Shown here: positions 8,738 to 16,900 of the stretch, one piece after another
Layout of the letters: the number at the start of each line of letters is the position of its first letter
Numbering within the stretch: position 1 is the stretch's first letter
Virus record (IMG/VR): IMGVR_UViG_3300013104_000005
Coordinates: 1-64,000 of that record
Strand: one strand, 5' to 3'
Source of the DNA: a virus
Length of the DNA stretch: 64,000 bases
Position numbers and translations under genes: made by a program
The notes under the pieces: generated by a model
Seen by the model: only the letters and a program-made list of their open reading frames with translations
Told to the model about the DNA's origin: nothing
Databases searched by the model: none

Positions 8738-10458
8738 GGCCCAGAAACGGTGTGAGGAGCTAACCTTTCAGCAAGCGATTCCTTTCTATCGAGCGCGGCA
8801 TAGACCTGTTCGTCGATGGTCCCAGCTGCTACCAGCTGGATATACCTCACCGCGCCCTCACGACCCTGCCGGTGAGATCTATCCTCCGACTGGGTATGTT
8901 CTATGTATGACCAGGTGGGCGAGTGATAGATGTGGTAGTCGGCCGCCTGGAGGTTTTGTCCAAACGCCATCTTCTGATACTGACACACCATCACCTGCAC
9001 CCCACCCAACTCGCGCGCGTTAAAGGAGGCTTTCGCCACCTCTAAGTCTGCGGTGGTAGTCCCACCGTGTGCCGCGAAAGCGGTACCACTACTCCCCAGG
9101 ACCTCGGTTAGCGCGGCCTGGATGCGGTCGATCTCGGGACGAAACCTACACCAGATGAGTACCCGAGTCTGAGGGTATTCGAGCAGGTTATCCTTGGCCC
9201 AGTTGATGAGCCAGTTTACCTTCGGGTCTGGGAGTGGCTCAAGCGTGTTGCACACTGCCTCCTCGCCCAGGCCGAAGGTCGAGTGCAGCATCGGCCGATG
9301 TCCCCCGGCTATCTGCTGCAAGCGTAACTTCACCACTCGCTCGTCGTTGAGCGACATCGGGTTGCCGAGGGCAAACTCACCGTTGACCGCAACGTCGTTG
9401 TACAAGGCTCTGGTGCTCTCGGGCAGTTGCAGCGAGATCCTTTGGTATTGCTTGGGCGGCAGTTGTAAGCAAGTCTCCTTAGTAGCGCGGTACCAGACAC
9501 GCTCCAGCTCTCGCATGAGCCCGATGGGGTCAAGGCACCCGACCGGCTTCTGCACCTCTCGAAAATGACCTGACCGGGTCGGCACCGACACGTTAATCAT
9601 GCGGGCGTAGCGCTGCATGAACTCCCAGTAGGGCATCGCTAGCTCGGGCCGCAGCAGCTTGAGCTGGCTCCAGAGGTCTCCGACGTCATTGCCGATGGGT
9701 GTGCCAGACATGAGGAGCACGTGCGCGGCGTTAGGCGTGAGGGCCAGCGCGGCCTTGGTAACCTGGGCAGAGCGAGCCTTCAAGCGGTGGCTTTCGTCGA
9801 AGATGAAGCAGTCTGGGCGGAAGGCGTTGACGGCTGAGGCCAGGCTGTAGAGCACGTCGTAGTTCAGGATGGCTGCGGTGTGAGTGGTCTTGCTCAGGTT
9901 CCTCAGCTGAGCGTCACGTGACTGGATAGACGCGCTGTCGAGCGGGATGGGCTGCAGCAAGCCGCTGGCCGGTTCAAAGACCTTATCGTGCTCTAAGACC
10001 CACTCAGGCACAACCGACTTGGGCGCCACGATCAGTACCCGCTGACAGCGCCAGAGGTGAGCGAGCACCCACCCTGCGGCGGTCTTGCCGGTGCCCATCT
10101 GGGAGGCGTTGAAGGCGGCTCGCTGCTTACTGACCAGGGCCATGAACTCCAGTTGGTGCGGCAGGAGCGCGCGGCGCAGCGGTAGTTCACGCGCGATCCG
10201 CGCCTCTACCTCACGCGTATCCACGGCCATCACCGCGCGGCGAGCCTGTCGGTACGCGTCGCTGACGTTCTCCGGGATCGACAGTGCCTCGAGCGACAGG
10301 ACATTCAGCCGGGTGAGGGGCATGGACACGAAGGGCGGGTGTCCCACCCACCGTTGGGCCCGCTCCATCCGCTCGAGCGCCTGTAGCTGCGGCTCACTGC
10401 CGCGCACGCACACCAGCCGAGTGTCTGGGTCATAGGTTAACTGGTAAGGCTGCAGCAT
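8734..10458 (-). CDS. SNF2-family DEAD/DEAH helicase
   Basis: A 574-residue superfamily 2 ATPase. Motifs seen: Q-motif-like LLPHQLEF (98-105), Walker A QMGTGKTA (120-127), motif Ia LIVAPKSVV, DESH box (221-224), motif III LMSGTPIGN, and C-terminal motifs VLIWCRF and QSEDRSHRQGR (motif VI). This is the SNF2 arrangement common in phages, probably remodelling protein-DNA complexes or aiding recombination or replication restart. GAGGT precedes the ATG. The next promoter begins inside its last codons, so it ends one transcription segment. Confidence 0.9.
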   Translation of the reverse strand: MLQPYQLTYDPDTRLVCVRGSEPQLQALERMERAQRWVGHPPFVSMPLTRLNVLSLEALSIPENVSDAYRQARRAVMAVDTREVEARIARELPLRRALLPHQLEFMALVSKQRAAFNASQMGTGKTAAGWVLAHLWRCQRVLIVAPKSVVPEWVLEHDKVFEPASGLLQPIPLDSASIQSRDAQLRNLSKTTHTAAILNYDVLYSLASAVNAFRPDCFIFDESHRLKARSAQVTKAALALTPNAAHVLLMSGTPIGNDVGDLWSQLKLLRPELAMPYWEFMQRYARMINVSVPTRSGHFREVQKPVGCLDPIGLMRELERVWYRATKETCLQLPPKQYQRISLQLPESTRALYNDVAVNGEFALGNPMSLNDERVVKLRLQQIAGGHRPMLHSTFGLGEEAVCNTLEPLPDPKVNWLINWAKDNLLEYPQTRVLIWCRFRPEIDRIQAALTEVLGSSGTAFAAHGGTTTADLEVAKASFNARELGGVQVMVCQYQKMAFGQNLQAADYHIYHSPTWSYIEHTQSEDRSHRQGREGAVRYIQLVAAGTIDEQVYAALDRKESLAERLAPHTVSGP

Positions 10459-10460
10459 TG

Positions 10461-10700
10461 TTACCTCAAGAATTCAGCGGGTGAAAGGTTAGCGATGTCT
10501 GCGTCGCTGTCGCCGCTGCCGTCAGCGGGTAGACCGTCAAGTCCTACCTCCTTTGCCTCGGCGTCAGCGTCGGGGTTGTAGTGGTTGACGTTGTACGCCT
10601 TAGCCGCGGCGCCGGTATAAGTGTCGAAGAGAAAGGGCTTGCCGGTAGCGTCCATGCACCACTGACCGCCGACCCACACGCCGTATGTCTTGTCTTCCAT
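10461..10700 (-). CDS. Small acidic hypothetical protein
   Basis: A 79-residue protein (MEDKTYGVWVGGQWCMD) with an aromatic N-terminal half and an acidic tail rich in Asp and Ala. The ATG overlaps the upstream stop (TGATG) behind GGAGGT. It sits one base before the SNF2 helicase ribosome site and is co-transcribed with it. Function unknown. Confidence 0.7.
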   Translation of the reverse strand: MEDKTYGVWVGGQWCMDATGKPFLFDTYTGAAAKAYNVNHYNPDADAEAKEVGLDGLPADGSGDSDADIANLSPAEFLR

Positions 10701-10903
10701 CAAGCACCTCCTCTACTTTGCTTCTTCCAAATCTCGGGTTCAACCATAGCCCTAACGCCACCTGGCCTCGTCCTGTTGTCGTAGTCAAGGTCGACTACAA
10801 CCGACCCGCAGTTTCTACACCACCTGACCACCGCTTCTCCATACGAGAGGCGACTGGCGTGTATCGCCACGAGGTAGTGTTCGCCGTTATTACACTTAAG
10901 CAT
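10700..10903 (-). CDS. Small Cys-containing hypothetical protein
   Basis: 67 residues with a CRNCG pair in the middle and one more Cys near the N-terminus, a possible zinc ribbon like those in many phage orphan proteins. I chose the ATG at 10903 (AGGA eight bases upstream); an in-frame GTG at 10927 has no ribosome site. It overlaps both neighbours, so translation is coupled. Confidence 0.6.
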   Translation of the reverse strand: MLKCNNGEHYLVAIHASRLSYGEAVVRWCRNCGSVVVDLDYDNRTRPGGVRAMVEPEIWKKQSRGGA

Positions 10904-11132
10904 CTTGACCGTCCTCACGCCACGCACTCACGAGCAGCTGAGCGGCTTCACACGGTTTGCCCTGCGCCTTCATGCCCGGCTTAACTTCGAGGAGAGCCCG
11001 AATACCGGGACGCACGTACCCGCACACCCAGCCCTCCCGAGAGTTGGTCAGAAACCTACACGTGTCTGCGCCCTGCAGCAGCCGACACCGAGACTTTACG
11101 ATCTCGTTATTGAGCTGAAGTACTTCCTCCAT
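10896..11132 (-). CDS. Small hypothetical protein
   Basis: 78 residues with four Cys (CRLLQGADTC, then VCGY and PCEA) that could bind a metal. The start at 11132 follows a near-perfect AAAGGAGGT five bases upstream; an in-frame ATG at 11153 would lie before that site. It overlaps the end of the GNAT gene by 26 bases. Confidence 0.65.
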   Translation of the reverse strand: MEEVLQLNNEIVKSRCRLLQGADTCRFLTNSREGWVCGYVRPGIRALLEVKPGMKAQGKPCEAAQLLVSAWREDGQDA

Positions 11133-11517
11133 CGCCCACCTCCTTTGGTTCACGGTCTATCGGTAGTACCCAATTGTGAGGAGACAGCTGCTTGAACCCA
11201 CACGCAACGCACCAGGGCTCAGACAGCTCGTTAACAAAGCCGGTGACCACCTCAGAGGTGGTAGTGTACGCCCCTACTAAAAACTCCAGCAGGCGAGTAG
11301 CGACCTTCATGCGGCGGAACTCTTCGTGCACGTAGATGTTAAGGATGGCCACCCTGTCCGCGACCTCGTGTCGGTACCACATGACGCCGATGGGCATGGG
11401 AAAGTCTGGGTGGATATACTCTACGGTACAGGTCCCGGGGATGCTGGTATCATTGTGCGTTATGCGCGGTCTATTATCGCGTAATCGTTGCCGAGCATAG
11501 TCAAACTCTGGGTCCAT
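11107..11517 (-). CDS. GNAT-family N-acetyltransferase
   Basis: 136 residues. The central stretch AILNIYVHEEFRRMKVATRL fits the GNAT acetyl-CoA-binding motif (a strand, then R-R-x-x-x-A at the pyrophosphate loop), followed by a helix. A strand-rich segment and CGFKQL at the C-terminus also fit the fold. The substrate is unknown; phage GNATs can modify host proteins or small molecules. AAGGT precedes the ATG. Confidence 0.7.
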   Translation of the reverse strand: MDPEFDYARQRLRDNRPRITHNDTSIPGTCTVEYIHPDFPMPIGVMWYRHEVADRVAILNIYVHEEFRRMKVATRLLEFLVGAYTTTSEVVTGFVNELSEPWCVACGFKQLSPHNWVLPIDREPKEVGDGGSTSAQ

Positions 11518-11527
11518 GATGTGTACC

Positions 11528-11944
11528 TTACAGGAAGATCTTTGAGCCTACCTCAAAGCTTTTTTGGTTGAACTTGTTCTTTACCGCCGTGCCGAGGTCG
11601 ATGCCTGCCCTGGCCGCGAGTAAGTCGGCGTAGAGCACCAGGTCGGCGAGCTCCTCGGCCAAGCTGCTCAGCAGCTCTTCTCGGTCATCCTCACCGGGCT
11701 TGATGACTCCGGGCGCCTGTCCCTGGGGGTCCTCTAAGCGGCGCAGCTTCTTCACGAAGTTAAGCGCCTCGCCGCACTCGCCGCCCATCGCGGTAGCCCA
11801 GTCAGTCAAGGTCCAGCGCTCGAGCTTGTGGAACGTCTGCTCGCAGCGGCCTACGTTGGCCTGACGTAACTTGCCGAAGTTGATAGAGTCCTCTTCGTCT
11901 GCTTCCCAGTACACCTGACCCCAGCTTGAGAGTTTATACGGCAT
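11528..11944 (-). CDS. MazG-like all-alpha NTP pyrophosphohydrolase
   Basis: 138 residues with the ExxE (GGECGEAL) and ExxD (EELADLVLY) metal-binding motifs of all-alpha NTP pyrophosphatases, ending in a helix and K-FNQKS as in MazG. The likely role is hydrolysis of a nucleotide, either nucleotide-pool control or (p)ppGpp modulation. The ATG at 11944 follows AGGAAG; an alternative at 11974 overlaps the upstream gene. Substrate is not predictable from sequence. Confidence 0.8.
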   Translation of the reverse strand: MPYKLSSWGQVYWEADEEDSINFGKLRQANVGRCEQTFHKLERWTLTDWATAMGGECGEALNFVKKLRRLEDPQGQAPGVIKPGEDDREELLSSLAEELADLVLYADLLAARAGIDLGTAVKNKFNQKSFEVGSKIFL

Positions 11945-11963
11945 GACCCACTTCCTCTCTATG

Positions 11964-12464
11964 TCAGTCCACATGTTGATAAGACACCAGCCACGCCACG
12001 TCCCGACGGACCGTAGCGAGTAGGAACGCTCGAGCGTTAGACCTGAGCGTTAACACGCCGAACTGACCCTGGTCTAGCTGCTTGACGGTGGCCGGTGCGG
12101 CGTTGAGCCACAGCCGGTAGGTCCAGGTAGGGTGGTTATACAGGAAGGTCACGAGCTTCATCCACTGCATGTATTCGAGCAGGTGGCACGACCAGGGAAA
12201 CACCAGCGACAGGTAGTGTCCTGGCTGCTGGGTGTCTTCGCACTGATAGTCTTGGTGAGCCCACTGGTCGTCGGTGCCGTTGATGACCTCGTGCACGTAG
12301 CGGTCGGCAGCGGGAGCGAAGGGAGGCAAGACACGAGGCCTCACAAAGTCCTCGGTCTCGCCTACCATGTACCAGCCTCGCTGTAGGCCCACCGCGATGT
12401 CATCCCACGCCACCCGCTGGGCCAACCTGCCCAGGCTGTGACTGTCGAGGTTGGCGAGGTTCAT
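11964..12464 (-). CDS. Hypothetical protein
   Basis: 166 residues, rich in aromatic residues (WAHQDYQCED, FPWSCHLLEYMQWMKLVTF). No domain is recognised. The start overlaps the stop of the ribbon-helix-helix gene (ATGA). The density of overlapping starts supports it as a real gene in this operon. Confidence 0.65.
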   Translation of the reverse strand: MNLANLDSHSLGRLAQRVAWDDIAVGLQRGWYMVGETEDFVRPRVLPPFAPAADRYVHEVINGTDDQWAHQDYQCEDTQQPGHYLSLVFPWSCHLLEYMQWMKLVTFLYNHPTWTYRLWLNAAPATVKQLDQGQFGVLTLRSNARAFLLATVRRDVAWLVSYQHVD

Positions 12465-12688
12465 CGTGCGGCGGGACGCTGTAGCTTGTCGCTGATGGCC
12501 TCGCGCACGAAGTCGGCGTACTTCAAGTTACGCCGCTTACACTCCGACTCTACCGCCACCTTCAAGGTCTCGGTAACCCTGACTGGGGGCAATAGTCCTC
12601 GCTTTCGCGGGTGGACGATGGGTGTAGAGCTGAGCCGGATGGGCGTGCCTATATCTACCTGACTGGTTCTTACGCTGATACCTGGCAT
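12461..12688 (-). CDS. Ribbon-helix-helix (Arc/CopG-like) DNA-binding protein
   Basis: 75 residues. The C-terminal half (RVTETLKVAVESECKRRN, then YADFVREAISDKL) matches a ribbon-helix-helix fold, with a short strand and two helices. The N-terminal extension is basic and proline-containing. It is a candidate transcriptional regulator, possibly for the palindromic promoters in this genome. I chose the ATG at 12688 with AAAGGT upstream rather than GTG 12697. Confidence 0.7.
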   Translation of the reverse strand: MPGISVRTSQVDIGTPIRLSSTPIVHPRKRGLLPPVRVTETLKVAVESECKRRNLKYADFVREAISDKLQRPAAR

Positions 12689-12700
12689 GTTTGCCACCTT

Positions 12701-13108
12701 TCATGGTTGAAGCTTTGGCCAGAACAGCGGCTCGTTAGTGACGCTGGCCCAGTCAAACTGTTGATAGTGCGGTTGACGCAGCTGCAGCAGGAGGTTGCGG
12801 TGCGAGACGTGCACCTTGGTATACAACCAAGGAGGAGCCGCTAAGTTCAGCGAGAAGATCCGCGGCGACAGCAGCTTACACACCTCGAGCAGTGGTCGCT
12901 CGTTACCCAACCGCTGGTAAGCGGCTGAAGCGCACTTGAAGAGCGACCACTCGTAACCTTGCCACATGTAGGTCAGGGGGTCGGCCGGAGCCTTCCCCTG
13001 ACACAAGGCCTTCAGCAACTTTACACTGTGCTCGGCGTGCTCTAAGAGGTCCTCTGGAGCGAGGCACGCCGCAGTACTGGTATAGTCGGCATAAGGTAGG
13101 TATATCAA
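12701..13108 (-). CDS. DenV-like pyrimidine-dimer glycosylase family (MSMEG_6728-like)
   Basis: 135 residues with the family's landmarks: N-terminal IYLPYADYTSTAACL, central PLTYMWQGYEWSLFK (compare P-x-x-MW-x-GYE), and C-terminal PPWLYTKVHVSHRNLLL. Members resemble T4 endonuclease V and are thought to act on UV-damaged or other abnormal bases. The start is TTG with GGAG six bases upstream. In a genome that may carry modified cytosine, a base-directed glycosylase is notable. Activity is inferred. Confidence 0.7.
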   Translation of the reverse strand: MIYLPYADYTSTAACLAPEDLLEHAEHSVKLLKALCQGKAPADPLTYMWQGYEWSLFKCASAAYQRLGNERPLLEVCKLLSPRIFSLNLAAPPWLYTKVHVSHRNLLLQLRQPHYQQFDWASVTNEPLFWPKLQP

Positions 13109-13122
13109 ACTCTACTCCATTG

Positions 13123-13500
13123 CTACCTGACTGGTCGGTTAGGGTCATGGTTAGCCAGGGCGAACAGCGTTCGCTGCTCCTCGGGCGTAGCGTTCCTTAA
13201 TTTGGCCAGCGTATCTGCGCAGACGTCGATCCGCTGGGAGATGGGTGTACTGAGTCCCTTATACTGGATGAACACCGTGCAGTTAACCGCGCGGTGGGGG
13301 TCCTGGGGGCAATGTCCGCCCCGCGGCACGAGCAGGTGCAACACATCCCGGTCAAGCCGCGAGATGATGGTAGCCAGTAGGTAGCGCGGTAGGCCGAGTC
13401 CCTTGGCCTGGCGCCGGATATACTCCAGCTGCTCTACCGTCACCACCTTCGGTGGCTGCACCGCACTAGGGTCAGTGAGCCAAGAGGCCATCCTCGCCAT
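13123..13500 (-). CDS. Hypothetical protein
   Basis: 125 residues. The N-terminal part is helical; the centre contains PRGGHCPQDPHRAVNCTVFI with two Cys and two His, which might bind metal. GGAGGTG lies seven bases before the ATG and overlaps the upstream stop. No family is recognised. Confidence 0.65.
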   Translation of the reverse strand: MARMASWLTDPSAVQPPKVVTVEQLEYIRRQAKGLGLPRYLLATIISRLDRDVLHLLVPRGGHCPQDPHRAVNCTVFIQYKGLSTPISQRIDVCADTLAKLRNATPEEQRTLFALANHDPNRPVR

Positions 13501-13501
13501 G

Positions 13502-13816
13502 CTACTTCACCTCCGCAGAGCACTTGCTGCAGTCAAGCAGGTGTTCAGCCGCCCGCTTCCGCATCTCGACGATGCGATCTGGTACGTCAAAGAAGATCAG
13601 CGCAAGCGTGCCCATCACCAGGCGGCCGTCAGCCGGGTTGAAGATCAGCAGTGGTTCACGGTGACCTTCCTTCATGAGGGAGGCCACCGTCTGGCCTACG
13701 CGGATAGCGAGACCATGCTTACCATCGGCTATAAGCCGATAGACAATGTAGGACCAGTCACGCTCGCTGTGTAGCAAGGCGAGGCGAGATTCGTAAGGTT
13801 GGCGGTCGTCAGGCAT
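13502..13816 (-). CDS. Hypothetical protein with C-terminal CxxC
   Basis: 104 residues ending AAEHLLDCSKCSAEVK, where His and CxxC could coordinate zinc as in anti-sigma-like helices. The ATG at 13816 overlaps the previous stop by eight bases; a longer in-frame reading upstream has no ribosome site and overlaps two genes. The hydrophobic middle (MGTLALIFFDV) is probably a buried strand and helix, not a membrane span. Confidence 0.6.
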   Translation of the reverse strand: MPDDRQPYESRLALLHSERDWSYIVYRLIADGKHGLAIRVGQTVASLMKEGHREPLLIFNPADGRLVMGTLALIFFDVPDRIVEMRKRAAEHLLDCSKCSAEVK

Positions 13817-14012
13817 TGTGCATCTCCATGTAGATCTGCTCAGTAAGATCTCCTGCCTGCACCTCGAGGTTAAGCTTGCTCTGGATGAGCTCAAGGCGTT
13901 CAGCGCGGCACCTGACGATCCGGGCCTTCTCGGCCAGGTCTTCTGCCTGCCTATGCAGCTCAGCACGTCGAGCGATGAGGGCTCTGGCCTTCTCGGTTAA
14001 CGTTGTTGGCAT
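13809..14012 (-). CDS. Small coiled-coil protein
   Basis: 67 residues, almost wholly heptad-like (LTEKARALIARRAELHRQAE and onward), predicted as one long helix or coiled coil. The ATG at 14012 has a weak AGAAAGA upstream; an alternative ATG lies at 14048. It is the first gene downstream (leftward) of the 10-bp tandem repeat. Function unknown. Confidence 0.55.
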   Translation of the reverse strand: MPTTLTEKARALIARRAELHRQAEDLAEKARIVRCRAERLELIQSKLNLEVQAGDLTEQIYMEMHNA

Positions 14013-14090
14013 GGTCTGTCTTTCTGTAGACTGGGGCCTATTCCCCATAGCGTGACTTGCGCCACGCTCGCACGAGTTGAACGCCGTCCA

Positions 14091-14180
14091 CTACTGCCTA
14101 CTACTGCCTACTACTGCCTACTACTGCCTACTACTGCCTACTACTGCCTACTACTGCCTACTACTGCCTACTACTGTTTA
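14091..14180. repeat. 10-bp tandem repeat, 8 exact copies plus one degenerate
   Basis: The unit CTACTGCCTA is repeated eight times without error from 14091 to 14170. A ninth copy (CTACTGTTTA) runs into the stop codon of the next gene. The period is close to one helical turn, so any bound protein would meet every copy on the same face. It fills the gap between two leftward genes. It could be an iteron-like binding array or a slippage-prone minisatellite. Confidence 0.95.
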
Positions 14181-14708
14181 CCGCCTGTACTCACCGTAGA
14201 GCTTCAGCCACTCGGCCAGACCGGCCATCAGGCCCATCGCGATGTCCTGGTCGATGACCCAGAGCTTCTCACCACCCGCTCCCAGCAGCCACCACTGCTC
14301 TACCGTGTCCGGCTCGTTCATCAGGTTGATTGAGAGGTCAGTGCCCGGCACCAACACCTCAGCGATACAGTGGTCATAGCGGTGGGGGTCGGCCACCTGC
14401 CCCGGCTTGGTAGTCGCTTGCATCAGCATAAATAAGGCCTGCTCTAGCGCTGGGTTAAGTTGCCGCTTGGCCTTGCGGTCGTGCTGCGCCTCGGTGCTAA
14501 AGGCCATCTGCATCGCGTTATTCGCTCGAGCGTTGATGGCAGCGGTGACATCGCTGTGGTCGTCGAGCTGCTCGAACTCATAGTCCATGGCGAAGATCAG
14601 GCAGGTGTCAGGCTTATAGTCCTCTTGCCTGACGTCCCTGGCTTTTTGCTCAGAATCTAGAACCCGTAACACCTCGCCGTTCCTGTCGACGATAAACCAT
14701 CGCTTCAT
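14178..14708 (-). CDS. Hypothetical protein
   Basis: 176 residues with an N-terminal strand-rich segment (RWFIVDRNGEVLRVLDSEQK) and a helical middle. AAGGAG lies five bases before the ATG. The stop codon lies in the last degenerate unit of the tandem repeat. An extended -10-like TGATAGAAT lies about 35 bases upstream without a clear -35. No family recognised. Confidence 0.7.
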   Translation of the reverse strand: MKRWFIVDRNGEVLRVLDSEQKARDVRQEDYKPDTCLIFAMDYEFEQLDDHSDVTAAINARANNAMQMAFSTEAQHDRKAKRQLNPALEQALFMLMQATTKPGQVADPHRYDHCIAEVLVPGTDLSINLMNEPDTVEQWWLLGAGGEKLWVIDQDIAMGLMAGLAEWLKLYGEYRR

Positions 14709-14860
14709 AGGGTCTCCTTGACTACCTCACCATGCTTATCAATTCTATCAGGTGTGAGGTGAGAGAACTGATCGCCTAAATCTCATTAGATCCCACGTAG
14801 GTCATCGCTGACCAGCACCTACGGCCGACGCCAGTGAGTCCGCGCCGTAGGCGAGAGCAC
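14709..14860 (-). other. Intergenic stem-loops
   Basis: This 150-base gap holds CCTACGGC/GCCGTAGG arms (14818-14825 and 14844-14851) around an 18-base loop. Beside it, GGTCA-GCGA-TGACC (read leftward) is a second hairpin, and ATCT-AATG-AGAT a third. No U-tract follows, so these look like a leader or processing structure rather than an intrinsic terminator. Confidence 0.45.
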
Positions 14861-15268
14861 CTACCTTCGCCGGGGCGAGACCTGCATGATAAGCTCGATG
14901 AGCTCGGTAACCGAAGCGGGCTTAGCCCCTACCAGGACCATCACTTCGTTGGTGAGCTTGGTGAGAGCGTTGTCCATCGCCACGATCGTAACGGCCTGGG
15001 CAGAGTTGTTATAGCTAGTGGGCGTGTCGATGAACTCCTTCAGCATGCCCTCTACTGTCTGCTGCAGGTGCATCAGGAAGTGGGTTGGCTTCCATTCGCG
15101 GATCATGGCCCGCAGCTGCTCGCGATGAGCTTCGCACTTGGCCGCCTCTTCCTCCTGCGTCTCCTCAGCCTCGTGCTGTTTTACCTCCTCTTCGTCGGTC
15201 GAGATGGACCGCTCCTCAACGCCGGGTTGAGGTCCTGCTTCGATGTTTCGCACTTCTCCTTCAGTCAT
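14861..15268 (-). CDS. Acidic hypothetical protein
   Basis: 135 residues. The first ~45 are Glu-rich and probably disordered (STDEEEVKQHEAEETQEEE). The rest is helical (MIREWKPTHFLMHLQQTVEG). GAAAGG lies seven bases before the ATG. The helical half loosely resembles the 20351-20767 product (HFAVHLMGALGAI), which may be chance. Function unknown. Confidence 0.65.
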   Translation of the reverse strand: MTEGEVRNIEAGPQPGVEERSISTDEEEVKQHEAEETQEEEAAKCEAHREQLRAMIREWKPTHFLMHLQQTVEGMLKEFIDTPTSYNNSAQAVTIVAMDNALTKLTNEVMVLVGAKPASVTELIELIMQVSPRRR

Positions 15269-15295
15269 GTGACTGCCTTTCGTGTGAGAGTGCCG

Positions 15296-15490
15296 CTAGT
15301 GAAACCAGAACTCGGCCAGGAACTGATAAGTGTACCTGTTCTCTGTGGCCACCGAGAAGGGTACCGTGTAAAGCTGGCCAGTGTAAGACTCGGCCTGCAG
15401 TGACGGCGGGTAGATCTCGCCGTCAACATCACATACCTGGCAGACCTCACCCTGGTACATGAAAAACTCGCCGGCCTGGATAGGCTTCAT
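15296..15490 (-). CDS. Small hypothetical protein
   Basis: 64 residues, beta-rich, with a CQVC pair. AGAGGT lies before an ATG that overlaps the stop of the DUF2786 gene (ATGA), so translation is coupled. No function recognised. Confidence 0.65.
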   Translation of the reverse strand: MKPIQAGEFFMYQGEVCQVCDVDGEIYPPSLQAESYTGQLYTVPFSVATENRYTYQFLAEFWFH

Positions 15491-16377
15491 TGTAACCTCT
15501 TTTGAGGGTTCATGTCAACCTTGTCCCCGGCCCTGAGGCCCTCGACGTAAGCGGAATGGTCGACCTTGACCTCCTTCGGCTCCACCTCCTTTACGTCAAA
15601 CTTCTGCTGCATGTACAGGTCGTTGTCTACCTGCTTGGAGTAGACCAGCGCGGTAGCCGCTCCAGCCTGTAGGGCGCCGCGAGCCTGATAGTCGGCTCGG
15701 GTTACCGCACGCTGCTTTTCCTGCCTCAGCCTGTCGGCTAAGCGCTGCGCGATGCCGAGCAAGAACGCGCCATACCACTTACGCGCGTTGATGTGTGGTC
15801 GGTGGTCGCCGATGCGATAGGACTTAGGCACCGACACCATCCGCCCGTTGATGGACACCTGCTTGAGCTGGTGCACGTTCAGGCCCTGGATGCTCGGGAT
15901 GCTGAAGCAAGTCGTGTAGCAGAGGTACTCTGCCTGCTCCGACAGCCACTCGTAGAGGGTGACCGCGGCAGTGGCGTCGGTGGCCGTGCCGATGAAGACC
16001 ATGCGGCGCGTCTTCTCCCAGTAGATCATGTTGCAGAAGCAAGCGTCGGCCACGCCCGCTCCTAGCATAACGCACCAGGCGAAGGGCGTGCTCTTCGGCG
16101 CCTTCGTGTCAAACCTGACGTGGGTGGTAATCTTCTTCGACTTCTTGCTGGGGTCGTGGGCCTCGAGGTCAACGAGCTCGAGCCCGTATTGCAGCAGGAT
16201 CTCGTTGACCTTCGACGCGGCTACCGCGGCCTCCTGTTCGGAGGCATGTCGCTGCTCAACCGAGGCCTGAGCGTGCGCCGAACCCTGGGCGGTGTTCAGC
16301 AGGGCGAAGATCCGCCGCATGACCCGCTCATCAGGTAAGTTCTTGCCCTCGGTAACGTGAAACTGTGCCTCACTCAT
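15487..16377 (-). CDS. DUF2786-family protein
   Basis: 296 residues. Residues 18-70 (IFALLNTAQGSAHAQAS, then EQEAAVAASKVNEILLQYGL) match DUF2786, a helical domain common in phage and plasmid proteins of unknown biochemical role. The middle carries WCVMLGAGVADACFCNMIYW and YLCYTTCF, like the accompanying DUF7168-type region. GGAGGG precedes the ATG, which overlaps the upstream gene by eight bases. Confidence 0.75.
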   Translation of the reverse strand: MSEAQFHVTEGKNLPDERVMRRIFALLNTAQGSAHAQASVEQRHASEQEAAVAASKVNEILLQYGLELVDLEAHDPSKKSKKITTHVRFDTKAPKSTPFAWCVMLGAGVADACFCNMIYWEKTRRMVFIGTATDATAAVTLYEWLSEQAEYLCYTTCFSIPSIQGLNVHQLKQVSINGRMVSVPKSYRIGDHRPHINARKWYGAFLLGIAQRLADRLRQEKQRAVTRADYQARGALQAGAATALVYSKQVDNDLYMQQKFDVKEVEPKEVKVDHSAYVEGLRAGDKVDMNPQKRLQ

Positions 16378-16900
16378 TACCGCCCTCCCTACCCAAGCAG
16401 AAGATGCTGTTGATGAAGGCTTGACCGTAGTAAGCGACCGGATCTACCTTTTCGAGTGTGTTCTCGCAGAGGAAGGGGTCGACAACGAAGATGCCCTCGT
16501 ACTCAAAACCGAGCATGTAGCTCGCTGCGCCTTCGGCCTCGAACTGTAGCTCCAGTTGCTTGTTGAGCTCAGCCAGTTGTTCGGCTTTCTCGCGCAACAC
16601 CGTCGGCAGGTCGTTAAAGCAGATCGCTGGCTTTTCTAGCAGTAACACGGTCAGTCTCCTGTTGATGAGCTGCTCGAGCGCTCGAGCGATGATGGTGCCC
16701 TCACCTCCCCCAGTCAACAGGGAGTGAACCAGTCGATAGCCGAGTTTGCCGTCGGCCTTGACGTAAAAGTTACCGCTGGGCTTGAAGGTACCATCACCTT
16801 GCCGCACAGCAAACGCGCCTGAGTTGTAGACGCGGAGGGTGAGGATGTAGCCCTGGGGCGTGGTCACCTGATAGGTGCCCGGCGCCATGTGTGCTATCAT
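16370..16900 (-). CDS. Hypothetical protein
   Basis: 176 residues from the ATG at 16900, with GGGAG nine bases upstream; a longer frame opens at 16921. The N-terminal part is beta-rich (TYQVTTPQGYILTLRVYNSG) and the middle is a helical or coiled-coil segment (LREKAEQLAELNKQLELQFE). It overlaps both neighbours. No family recognised. Confidence 0.65.
   Translation of the reverse strand: MIAHMAPGTYQVTTPQGYILTLRVYNSGAFAVRQGDGTFKPSGNFYVKADGKLGYRLVHSLLTGGGEGTIIARALEQLINRRLTVLLLEKPAICFNDLPTVLREKAEQLAELNKQLELQFEAEGAASYMLGFEYEGIFVVDPFLCENTLEKVDPVAYYGQAFINSIFCLGREGGNE

Noticed and set aside
14091-14180. CRISPR array
   Set aside because: The units are ten bases and contiguous, with no spacers and no cas genes nearby.
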